This document shows, piece after piece, positions 11,701 through 21,690 of a stretch of DNA of 64,000 nt. Source of the stretch: Lunularia cruciata (Eukaryota; Streptophyta; Marchantiopsida; Lunulariales; Lunulariaceae); assembly GCA_948567375.1 (NCBI GenBank), contig OX419756.1, positions 40,340,552 to 40,404,551 of the forward strand. The letters run 5' to 3'. Numbering within the stretch: the first letter of the stretch is position 1; each line of letters begins with the position of its first letter. Both the position numbers and the translations under genes were made by a program. Under the pieces are notes generated by a model. The model did no database searches and was not told the DNA's origin. It worked only from the letters and a program-made list of their open reading frames with translations.

Positions 11701-13784
11701 ACCCATTCATGTTTTTCCTTTCTCTACCTCACTCTTGTTGAAATTCCATTTTAGATGAGTACATGTGGTAGTTGAGGTTGATATAGCTAGTATTATGTAT
11801 TATAGAAATGAGGATTTGCCTAAAGCACCCAATGCTTATATATAGATCTTATCTTTCATTGAAAAAAGTTCAGATTCCATAAAGATACTAGCAACATAGT
11901 TAAGAAGTACATAGTGATTCAATGTTGGCCAAAATGTGGTAAAATGATAAGAACTAGTTGTTCTCATGGAGATACAAAATACAAATGACTAGGAAGATGA
12001 ATGAAATATGTCACAATGGTTAATTATCTATTGATATTATTTATATTCTTGGGTATAATAATTCACAAAAGAGTTGTATCAACCCCTATGGCACAACATG
12101 GAAAAGGGAAAACTAGAATCACTTTCATTGAAGATGTATTCCAAATTAGTCTTGAAGGTGATGGTTCATTTGTCACAAAGGTCCCTTTGCTTCACAATTG
12201 CTACTTGCAAGAGCATAAATTGGCCAATGGTTATTAACACCTACTCCATATTAATGATTTCAAATTGTTGAATGTTGTGACTCATCATAAATGCTAAAGG
12301 TCATTAACATCAACATTATGCCCGCTCCACAAGCTATTCTATGTCTTTGGTAGATTTCATGAAGGTTGTATCATTTGTGACTACAACCACAACTACTATG
12401 TACTTCCTAGAAGGAACAATCCTACATGAGTCATGGATTGATTGTGTTGAATGGGTTTTTTTATTTGTGAATTGTCCAATGCTCCAAACCAAGATTGAGT
12501 CTTCCATACATAGAGCCGCCTCTTCAAATCCCTCATAAATTGCACACTCTAATCAAGCACAAATACACCTTATGATACTCCAACACTTGTGATTCTATTG
12601 TAGTCTTCCTCACCACTGCTCATCCACATACATATTCAATCACAAAATACATAGAATCATATACATAAAACCTCAGAGGTCTCATAAGTATGAAGCTTTG
12701 CAAGCCAAGCATTAATTCATTGTATAAATAAATAAATAGAAAAAATCAATATAGTTTACATTGGATGGATGTCTTTTATTCATATTCCTAATTCTCCCCT
12801 AAGGGATTTAACAACTAAGTGGATTTCTTTTTAACCTCCTTGCTAACCTCACCCCGTCATTCACATAGGATTCTTATTCTATCTTAATCACCCACTTGGG
12901 ATCCTTATCTTATCCTAACGTAGCTTAATTCACGGTTGTTTAGGTGGCAATGTTAGATCATCCTTCCAATTTTTTCTCATTTCTAGTGTCTCCTTTTGCT
13001 ATTGTTCACAAAGGTCATTACTTCTAAATTGATCCCTCATAAAGAAGTTCATGACTTGATCAATATAATCACAACAATCTTTGGTTGGAGAGATCTTGTC
13101 TTCTTGCTACTAGGCAAATGGACTTCCTAGCTTATACTAGATTACATGTTGTGATATCACAAATCAATACACTATTGTGATATGAAGAACTATGGTGCCA
13201 AACTTCCTTTGCCTTTTTCCATCTATAATAGTAGTTTGATCTCTCTCTTGTAATCTTAAAACTAGACTAACATCTTGTTCAATGTGTCTTCAAATTTTTG
13301 GTTTGAATGACTCTTGAGACAAGTGTATAAGTGTTTGAGTTGCTAGTTATTCTATACATTCATCTCTAATGCATGGATTTTCATCTTTTAATCTTGTGGC
13401 TTGGCTTGATGCGGGAGGGTCTTGGCTAGCTTCTCCGCATTGTCATACTTTTCTTTTCTCTCTTTGGGAACACACCGGGTGCCTAGCTATGGAGCTTATG
13501 GATAGGAAGTCATGTATAGACCTTTCATTGATGGTTTGAATTCACTTTTTTGCCCCAACCATTAGAACCTTCTATCCTTGTTTTCAATGTTCCTTTTATT
13601 GGGTAGGAGAATAAAGAGCAACTTGACTTGCCATCACAACAAGCACTCATGGTTGATGGACATCACTTCAACCATTATCACAAAGAAAAACATAGCATTC
13701 CTAAGAGAAGGAACCTAAGCTCAATACCTACACACCAATCCAAGCTAATTGGGCATACAGTCATGTGAACCATGAAGAGCATCA
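8776..13784. other. AT-rich stretch without recognised genes
   Basis: No open frame here exceeds about 80 codons and none shows a domain. A 100-bp tandem repeat sits at 9,861-10,065. A stretch near 11,080-11,115 ('ccattagggttggact') recurs near 27,447-27,480 in DNA next to a C1 LTR, which suggests worn transposon flank. Nothing else could be assigned. Confidence 0.5.
9861..10065. repeat. 100-bp tandem repeat, two full copies
   Basis: Copy one starts at 9,861 and copy two at 9,961, both with 'aggaaaaatgat', and the start of a third appears at 10,061. The copies differ at only a few positions, so the duplication is much younger than the worn transposons around it. Confidence 0.9.
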
Positions 13785-13789
13785 AAATA

Positions 13790-14381
13790 TGTAATACCAA
13801 TAGTTAGACATATTATCAAGAGGTGGAAATTGGTTGGTAACATCTTGAAGGATGTTATATATGATGGACTAAGTATATCAGATAGAAGTACCACCAAAAA
13901 AGTACTTCTACAAATAGAGTTATAGCCAAAAATAGCCTAAAATCTTCATAGCTAATTTTGGAGGCCTAAGCAAATGAATTAGGCTCCAAAAAAGTGCAAA
14001 TTTCTCTCCAAAGGAAGAAAAGGTTGTCCTTCCTTGCCCCCTATTTGTCTTGTCAAGATCTTTCCAACGGTACCTCATCCATGCAATTCTAAGATTCCTA
14101 CAAGAAGATTCTATAAAGATTCCCTCCAATCAAAGCTTATTTAACCAGCTAGATAGGACCAAGACCAACATGTCACCATTGCATGCAAATAATCTAAGGG
14201 TAGAGCTTGTTGACATGTCACCAATCCATGTATCTGATCCAAGGGTGGAGCTTCCTTTGAGAGAATACTCTTTGTTATAGGATAGGCGCTCCTTTGGGAC
14301 ATCAGAATTTTAAGTGTTTTTCTTTGTGGTTTTTCTTTTGGGTTTTCTCTTAGGGGGTCCTCATGTCCTTGGAATATTACA
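13790..14381 (+). repeat. 5' LTR of the complete C1 element
   Basis: It is 592 bp, with TGTAATA/TATTACA inverted ends. Inside are two copies of an 'ACATGTCACC...AGGGT(A/G)GAGCTT' unit about 55 bp apart (14,168-14,255), also present in the other C1 LTRs. The R/U5 end has 'gggttttctctta'. Confidence 0.92.
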
Positions 14382-14382
14382 A

Positions 14383-14400
14383 TGGTATTAGAGTAGGTGT
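14383..14400 (+). other. Primer-binding site (initiator tRNA-Met type), mutated
   Basis: One base after the LTR the sequence reads TGGTATTAGAGTAGGTG. The usual plant site complementary to the tRNA-iMet 3' end is TGGTATCAGAGC, so two C-to-T changes separate it from consensus. It would prime minus-strand DNA synthesis. Confidence 0.85.
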
Positions 14401-15289
14401 TTCAATCCAAGAGAGTGGATCAACTCTTGGAGGAACATGGGCTATTGAGATTGAGTAATTTTGAGGAGAGAAATGATAGTGAAGTCAATAGATTAGGAGT
14501 GCTTTAGAGAGAAGATGGGATGGAGGCCCATGGAAATCAAAATCTTGCACTTTGCTTTCCATTCTTGAATTTGTTCCACATCAAGATTATGTATATCAAG
14601 CAAGAGCAAGTGAGAGTATATCTCATTTACCATTTTGGAGCATTGTTCATGGATATAGTGATGAATTCACCAAACTTGGTGATTCTACATGTAGTGATCT
14701 ACAATAGAGAGTAGGATTCTACAATCTACATTTTGTTGTGATAGATCTGAATATACCAAATCTTCTCTCTTTCAACACTCAAGTAGAAATTTGTTAATGG
14801 TTAGACAAAAAGTGATGTTTAGGGATTTTGTAATCCACAATTTTGGTGAGGAATATTATCAACAAGTGAAAGCCTCTAAAGTCCCAATAGTTAATCCCAA
14901 TAGTCCATGCCTCCTCCTAAGTGATCATATTAACTCTCCATTGAAGTAGGAAGTAATATTTGAGCATTGTCATGTGTAAGAATCATGCAACCACAGTTAT
15001 AGGATTTGATGCAAGGAATTTGATTAGTGGGGAATTGGATTTCAAGAATGAATTGATACTTTTGATTATTTATAATAAAGATCACCAATCATTCCACATT
15101 CCACAAGCGTGTTTGCATATGGGTACTTGACCAATAAATCCCTCATGTGGTATGATGCTTGGGAATGACCAATGTTGGCAAAAGGAAGAGAGATCACTTG
15201 GAAAAAAATGCAAGAAGTGCTACTAAAGAACTTCAAATCCATACATTTTATGCAAATAGCCCAAACCTAACTATGGAGGTTGAAGCAAA

Positions 15290-15730
15290 AGAATAACATA
15301 CAAGACTACATGGAGGAATTTCTTGATCTACAGGTCATAATAAATAACCAATTTGATTTGAGCAAAAGCTCTAGATTATTTCAAACAAGGGTTAAAAGAG
15401 CAAATTTTCCAAGAAGCAATGGTATAAAATCCTCATAATATATTTTAGTCTAGTGCTTGCACTCAGAGAATAGTAAGGGCACTTGGAAGAGGTGAAGGAG
15501 TGATCCTATCTCAACATTATTGGGCTAAAACACATCATTTTGGTGGACCAATTCTTATAGAATTGTGCAAACATTCAGTTTTGAGACCAAGGAGCACAAC
15601 AACTCCAAGGAGAATGTGGACAAGGGGAAGAAAGGAGAGATGGAGTCCCACAAGGAGAAGGGACTCAAGTAGAACAACATTATTGTTACAATTGCAGCCA
15701 AGTTGGGCACATAGCCATCAATTGCTATGC
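15290..15730 (+). pseudogene. C1 gag remnant with intact zinc knuckle
   Basis: A gag-like stretch (NNIQDYMEEFLDLQ) near 15,292-15,335 is followed by a basic region and a CCHC knuckle, CYNCSQVGHIAINC, at 15,684-15,725, with canonical C-x2-C-x4-H-x4-C spacing. The frame changes several times between them. 14,400-15,290 should hold the gag N-terminus, but only scattered gag-like words are readable. Confidence 0.75.
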
Positions 15731-15934
15731 TCATCTCCTTAAAAGCCCTTGGACTCCATATAAGTGACCTTTGAACACCATGGAGAGACAAATTGAAAAG
15801 GAGGATGGCAGAAATCACATTCAAAAATGAAGATTGCCAATAAATGTACCTCATGGCCTTACTAGTTCAATGGAGAAGGAAAAAAGTACTGGGAAGAAGA
15901 GGATGAGTGCACAAAGATCAAGGAAGAAAAACTT

Positions 15935-16035
15935 ACAACTGATTGTCATGAATGGAGTCCTAGAAGGCAATCAAGTGAGAGTATCAATAGATCTTGGAGC
16001 AACAAAGGATTTCCTGTCTCACTTATTGCAATAAG
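15935..16035 (+). pseudogene. C1 protease remnant
   Basis: It reads NGVLEGNQVRVSIDLGATKD, the retropepsin active-site loop with DLGAT in place of DSGAT, a Ser-to-Leu change that one C-to-T substitution would produce. The catalytic Asp is kept, but the loop serine, normally conserved, is lost. Confidence 0.75.
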
Positions 16036-16429
16036 ATTGGGGATGGATCTAGAGAAGGATGAGAATGTAGAAGTAGAGCTACCTAATAGGCATACTAAGG
16101 GGATTGAGTCATTACCTAAAAAAGGTAGCACTCTTTGTAGGAGAGTATCAAGAAGCAATTGAGTGGCAAGTGATATGGTAAGCTCGTTATGATGTAATCT
16201 TATGCACATTATGGATGGATCATTACAACATTATGGTCAATTAGAGGTAGAAAGTAGTGAGAACTCACCAATGGAATATCATTGGGGTTAAAGAAAGATC
16301 ACACAAGCAAAAATTGCTTCTCTATGTCATAGAGACAACAACTATTTTTAAGATAGATGTTTCATGGGTCTAATAAGAAAAGTCCAGAATGCACAACTTG
16401 ATGGAAAAATTCCTAAAAAATTGATAAAT

Positions 16430-17280
16430 GTGGTCAATGAGTTTCAAGATGTCTTCTCGGATGATCTACCCACAATATTTTCACCAAAAAAGAGAGTAGA
16501 TCATAAAATTGAGCTATTTGAAGACACCTCCTTGTAAGGCCCCATATCATCTATCATCTCATGAGTTGAAGGAGTGTATCAAGGATATGTTTCAAAAAGG
16601 GTTTATCTAACCCAACATATCACTATATAGGGCTCTTGTCTTGTTTGTGAAGAAGGAGGATGGTATAATGCACATGTGCATTGATCATTGGGGCCTAAAT
16701 CAACAAATGGTGAAGAATAAATACCCCTTACTTTGCATGGATGACTTGTTTGATCAACTCAATGGGGCAAAACACTTCACCAAACTTGATCTATGGAGTG
16801 GTTACAATCAAATCTAGATTGTGGAAGAAGACATACATAAAATTGATTTTTGAACAAGGATGGCTACTTTGAGTACCTATTGATGCCGTTTGGCCTCACC
16901 AATGCACCAACCACTTTCATAAGTTTGATGAATGACATATTTCATACTTGGATAAATTTGTTAGCATCTTTCTTGACACCATTTTAGTCTACAGTAGGAT
17001 GATGATGGAATATAAGCAATATTTGCAAGTAGTCCTCTAGATTCTATGACAAAATCAATTGTATGAAAAAATCTCAAAGTGCAAGTTTGGCAAGTTGAAA
17101 GTAGACTACTTGGGGCATAAACTAAGTGTAAAAGGTATCCAAGTTTTAATAGATAAAATAGAGGTCATTCAAAAATGGAATGCTCTAGAAGATCAAACTC
17201 TACTCAAGAGCTTCTTGGGATTGATGGGTTCTATCATCAATGTATCAAGGACTTCTCCAAGGTTGCATAGCCTCTAATAG
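16430..17280 (+). pseudogene. C1 reverse transcriptase remnant
   Basis: Ordered RT landmarks are DVFSDDLP, VDHKIEL, an LSPHELKE-like stretch, [34 protein letters not shown], a frame-broken middle, FLDTILVYS where YxDD should stand (second Asp lost), and then SKCKFGK, VDYLGH and LLKSFLG. Multiple stops (for example in the W-to-stop and Q-to-stop pattern) interrupt it. Confidence 0.88.
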
Positions 17281-17329
17281 CACAAATGGCAAGGAGAAGG
17301 AGTGGATGTAAAGAACATCACAAGAATTA

Positions 17330-17770
17330 GTCTTTTAGGAATTGAAAGATGCATTACTATATGCACCAATCTTAAAATAGTATGGCCCAAAATGTTCAAT
17401 CAAGTTGGCTACAAATGCATTAAGTGTAGCAATAAGAGTAGTCCTACAACAAGAATGGCATGATGGATGGCACCCAATTGCTTATTTCTCTCAAAATTTG
17501 TTATTGGTATAATGCAATAATCACACTACCAAACAAGAAGAGCCAGCTATTGTCCTAGCAACCAAGCATTAGAAGTACTATCTTGGTGAGAAGGCATTTG
17601 TAGTAGAGACAAACCGCAAACCTCTAGTTTACCTCAAGACACAAAAAGATCTATCTCATCAATAGATTTGGTGGGCAGAGTGGATACAATGGTTCAACAT
17701 GACAATCACATATGTGGAAGGTAAGAAGTAACTTGCATATGTATTTACCCAAATGCCAATGGCAAACAAT
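17330..17770 (+). pseudogene. C1 RNase H remnant
   Basis: It reads LATNALSVAIRVVLQQ, HPIAYFSQNL, the 'TKQEEPAIV' helix, GEKAFVVETNRKPL and MTITYVEGKK. In the family the first motif normally carries an Asp in T-D-A-S; here it is Asn, so a catalytic acid is gone. Stops are also present. Confidence 0.8.
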
Positions 17771-17879
17771 TTGGTGGTGGAGGTCAAGATGAACCCTAAA
17801 TTCTAGCCAAATATGCTTACTACTACAAAAACTAATTCGTAGATTGTAGAAGCTCAATCATCCAAAAGTATCACTAGCA

Positions 17880-18740
17880 CCCAAGGACTCACCTTTCGTG
17901 ATGGCAGGTTATGGATCTTGGATGCCACAAACATAAGAACTACCATCTTAGGAAATGTCATGATTTTGACATTGCAAGTGACGTTGGAGTGGACAAGACC
18001 TTGGATGTAGTCAAATGCTACTACTATTGGTCAAGATGAGAAATGATGGGATGGAAAATGTTTGGAGCTGCCTACACTATGAATAAATAAAGCTTCTTAT
18101 CAAGCTCCCACAAGACTCTTTCAACTCCTTTCCACTCCTACACAACGTTGGGAGTAGGTAAGCATAGATCTAGCTTCTGAATTGTCCAAGACCACCTCAA
18201 GGTTTGATTCAATAGAAGTATTTGTTGATCAACTCAACAAAATGATTCATGTGTGTCCTACCACCAAGGACGTGATTTTCTCTACAACTAGCTCAATTGT
18301 ACTTAGATGTAGTCCTTTCTCACCATAGTTTGTCTTGAGTGCTCATCACAAGTAGAGGCACTCAATTTGTTAGTTTGTTTAGGGGAACACTCTTTGGTTT
18401 CTTCAAAACCCAATTAGCCATGTCTATAGCTTACCATCCACAAACTGATGGACAAGCAGAGTGAGCTAATTGACCTATTGAAGACATGCTTTGGGCTACG
18501 CTTAGATGAGCAAGAGAGATGGGACACCTTACTTGCACTGGTGGAATTTTCTTACAACAATTTAGTGAATACATCTATACATGTTACACCATTCTTCCTC
18601 ATGTATGGAGAGCATTCTTTCACACCTTTGAGCTTGATGAAGATTTGTCCAATGACTACTAAGGTTGACATTGTCAACACTTTTGTTTGTAGAATTCAAT
18701 AGGGTGTGCAAAATGCCAAGCACAAGTTGTAGATCACCCA
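17880..18740 (+). pseudogene. C1 integrase remnant
   Basis: After an N-terminal connection the frame shows KASYQAPTRLFQLL, VSIDLASEL (first catalytic Asp region), DQLNKMIHVCP, a broken DDE middle, then LVEFSYNNLVN, PFFLMYGEHSFTPLSLMK and IVNTFVCRIQ. It closely parallels the minus-strand copies at 3.45-3.7 and 29.3-29.5 kb. Stops abolish function. Confidence 0.85.
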
Positions 18741-18780
18741 AAATCAACAAAAGAAATATGCAAACATACACAATCGGCAC

Positions 18781-19235
18781 ATGGAGTTCAATAGTGGAGA
18801 TCAAATTTGTTTTTCAACAACCAAACTCATGTTAGTTGGTCCTCATAAGCTCAAAAATCATTTTATTGGGCCTTTTCCCATTCTTCATCAAATTGGTGTA
18901 GTGGTCTATCACCTTGAGCTACTGCCACACATGAAGATCCATCAAGCATTTTTTGTTTCTTTATTATGTAGATATGCCCCTCAACTACCTCACTTTCCTT
19001 CCATACAAGACATTTGACTATGTCCAACACTCATTAATGGCACGACATAATATGAAGTCTAACATATTCTCCAAAAATACATCAATGGTACTTGCCATCC
19101 ATGTGTAGAATATCTTGTATAGTGGAGAGTGTACCCATTTTATGAGGTAACATGGGAGCCAATAGCCAACTTGACCCATGCATTGGTGTTAGTGAAATCT
19201 TTTGAGCAACAACTTTGTAATGAGGACATTGTGTC
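18781..19235 (+). pseudogene. C1 GPF/Y tail and chromodomain remnant
   Basis: It starts FNSGDQICF and continues GPHKL, HFIGPF and HLELLPHMKIHQAF. The chromodomain follows from about 19,050 with ILQKYI, VEYLV then a stop where Q-W would be, and EVTWEPIANL. The tryptophan cage is partly lost. The last codons (EDIVS, then stop) match the ending EDVAS at 2,962. Confidence 0.82.
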
Positions 19236-19236
19236 T

Positions 19237-19250
19237 TAAAAGGGGGAGGT
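19237..19250 (+). other. Polypurine tract of C1 element
   Basis: The sequence is AAAAGGGGGAGG directly before the 3' LTR, the site where plus-strand DNA priming starts. Confidence 0.85.
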
Positions 19251-19251
19251 T

Positions 19252-19875
19252 TGTAATACCAATAGCTAGACATATTATCTAGAGGTGAAAATTGGCTTGG
19301 TAACATCTTGAAAGGTTTTATATATGATAAAATAAGTAGATTAGATAGAGGTATCACCAAAAGAGTAATTCTATTAATAGATAAGTGGCCAAAAATAGCC
19401 TAAAAACTCTTGAGAAACTTCAGAGTCAATTTTGGAGGCCTAAACAAATGAATTAGGCCCCAAAATGTGCACATTCTTTCCAGAAGGATTTTTAAAGGTT
19501 GGCCTTCTCTCCCTCCTCCTATTTTTCTTATCTAAAGCTTTCCAATTGTATCTCATCCATGCGATTCTAAGATTCCTACAAGCTGCAATTCTAAGATTCT
19601 ATAAAGATTCCCTCCAATCAAAGCTTATTTGACTAACTAGATAGGACCAAAACCAACATGTCACACATGCATGCAACTAATCTTAGGGTAGAGCTTGATG
19701 ACATGTCACCAATCCATGTATCTAATCCAAGGGTGGAGCTTCCTTTGAAGGAATCCTCTTTGCTATATAATAAAGATTAGGTGCTCTTTTGGGACTTCAA
19801 AGTTTTGAGTGTGAAGCTTTACGGTTCTTCTTTTGGGTTTTCTCTTGGAGGTTCTCTTGTCCTCAGAATATTACA
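19252..19875 (+). repeat. 3' LTR of the complete C1 element
   Basis: It is 624 bp with the same ends as the 5' LTR. It is longer because 'ctaagattc'-type sequence is locally duplicated near 19,567-19,600. A TATA-like 'ctatataataaag' lies near 19,762. The TATTACA end is followed by the AAATA target duplication. Confidence 0.92.
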
Positions 19876-19880
19876 AAATA

Positions 19881-21690
19881 CTTGCAAATTGACAAAAACT
19901 CTCCATCATTCTAATAAGATTTTTCATTATAGAATAAATTCTCTAATGAAAAATCTATTCTACATCTATACTCCAAGTGTTGTTTCCAAGAGTTGGACTT
20001 TATACCTTTTGGTGGGGAAATATCTATGAGACTCAAACTAGGATACATCGCTTTGTGTATGTTTGATGCAAATGATTTAAGGCTCAATAGAAAGCTTGTG
20101 AGATAAGTTTTCTAATGATATAAGGCAATCTACATTTGACTTTTATAGCTCTTATGACACTCTCTTGAACACTCTCTTGAACTTGGTATAGCGTTTGTAG
20201 TCCAATTAAGAGTCAAATCTTTATTCTTGATAGAATCTCACACACCAAATTTTTTATTAAAAGGTTCAAATAAATCCTCAATCCTTAATCCACTAAATTG
20301 AAAGTACTCAACCTTGATCCAAAATGAGAGAATTGTCATTTGATCGGATTTTGAAATAGAGTAATTCTTCAAAGCCTATGATAGTATTTCTAATAAAGAT
20401 TGTTGCATCAGATTAGATCTCTCTATAAATCTTGAGCCAACCATATTTTACACAATTGTTGGTTGTACTTCTTTTTAAAACTCTATGAATTTGGAACTTG
20501 AACTCAACTCCTATCTCTAAATATAGATCAATTCTCAAGTTGGGCTAACTTGTGAGCTCTACTGACTCAAGTATACTTGATCCAAGACCTTGAAGTCTCT
20601 ATTTAAGGAATTCACATGAAACTTTTGCACAAAGGTAGAAAACCAAAAATATTGGAAAGTTTCATAACCAGAACTTGAGAAGTGATCAAAATCCCAAACT
20701 TGATCATAATTTCCTCCTCTTTCAAGGTGGGGTATTGGAAATCAAGATGTCAACCTTGATTTCCAAAACCAAAACTTGAATCGATCAGATCAGATTTGAG
20801 AATGACTGAAACATGGAATTTCCTGAGCTCAACATAGCTAAAAGTTTTAATTCTTTCCAACCCCATTGACAAATCATAAAGATCAATTATAAAACTATCA
20901 CAATCTTCCAATTTGTGTACTTGGATATGAATTTGACCCCCTTTTTTCAATTGATCATATCACACTCAAAATTTATCTAAAGCCCTTGATTTTTAAGTTC
21001 AAAGCATACCCTAGAAGCTCTTCTCTCCAATCAAGGTTTTTTTCCTCCAATCACCTTATGTAAGTCCTTCAAAATATCAAATTTCAAATTCCTTCCCAAT
21101 GTTTCCCATTTGGATTCACTTCTTTCTATTTTATCACTTAACATTCTTATTTTTGACACATGACCCATAACTCCACCTTGAAGTCCATGAGCAAAATTAA
21201 GCTCCTCTCCTTCTACAAAAATATATAAAATTTCAAGTCCTAAATTGGTCCATAAGTAAGCACATGAAGGATAATTGGATTTGGGTTTTCAATCATTGAT
21301 GCCATGAACTCAACCTTTTAATGTGCCACCATCAAACCTTGAAATTGATCATGGTGTTGAATCTTAAACATGATGAGAAAAGGATTGAAGAGTAATAGAT
21401 CAGGAGCATGGAACATTTTTTCCTTACTTTTCCTTGATGCTCTAGCTCTCACTCTCAATGTTCTTCTCATGCTCAAGATTCTCAATACTAAAATACACCT
21501 TCATTTATCAACTCTTCACCATCTATATACATCAAAAGGAATATAATCATAATCCATGTTACCAATCACTTAAATATACATAGATTACTCACATGGCGAT
21601 ACCTTAATCGTGGTATCTATTGTACAATCTACTCTAATAATATGGAGATTAACCACACTAACAATGCTTCATTAGCTATGCAAACCACAA
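19881..21690. other. AT-rich stretch with no recognised gene
   Basis: No frame over about 82 codons and no domain motif on either strand. Text such as 'tgatttccaaaaccaaaacttgaatc' suggests worn repeat DNA, but no family is identifiable. Confidence 0.5.

Larger units (their letters stand above)
13785..19880 (+). mobile_element. Complete C1 Ty3/gypsy chromovirus with target-site duplication
   Basis: All structural parts are present in order: target duplication AAATA (13,785-13,789), 5' LTR 13,790-14,381, primer site from 14,383, gag, protease, RT, RNase H, integrase and chromodomain remains, polypurine tract near 19,237-19,250, 3' LTR 19,252-19,875, and target duplication AAATA (19,876-19,880). 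Both LTRs begin TGTAATACC and end TATTACA. Domain order (integrase last, chromodomain at the end) is that of Ty3/gypsy chromoviruses. Every coding part carries stops and frameshifts, so it cannot move by itself. LTR divergence (substitutions plus an extra ~18-bp local duplication in the 3' LTR) marks it as old. Confidence 0.93.
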
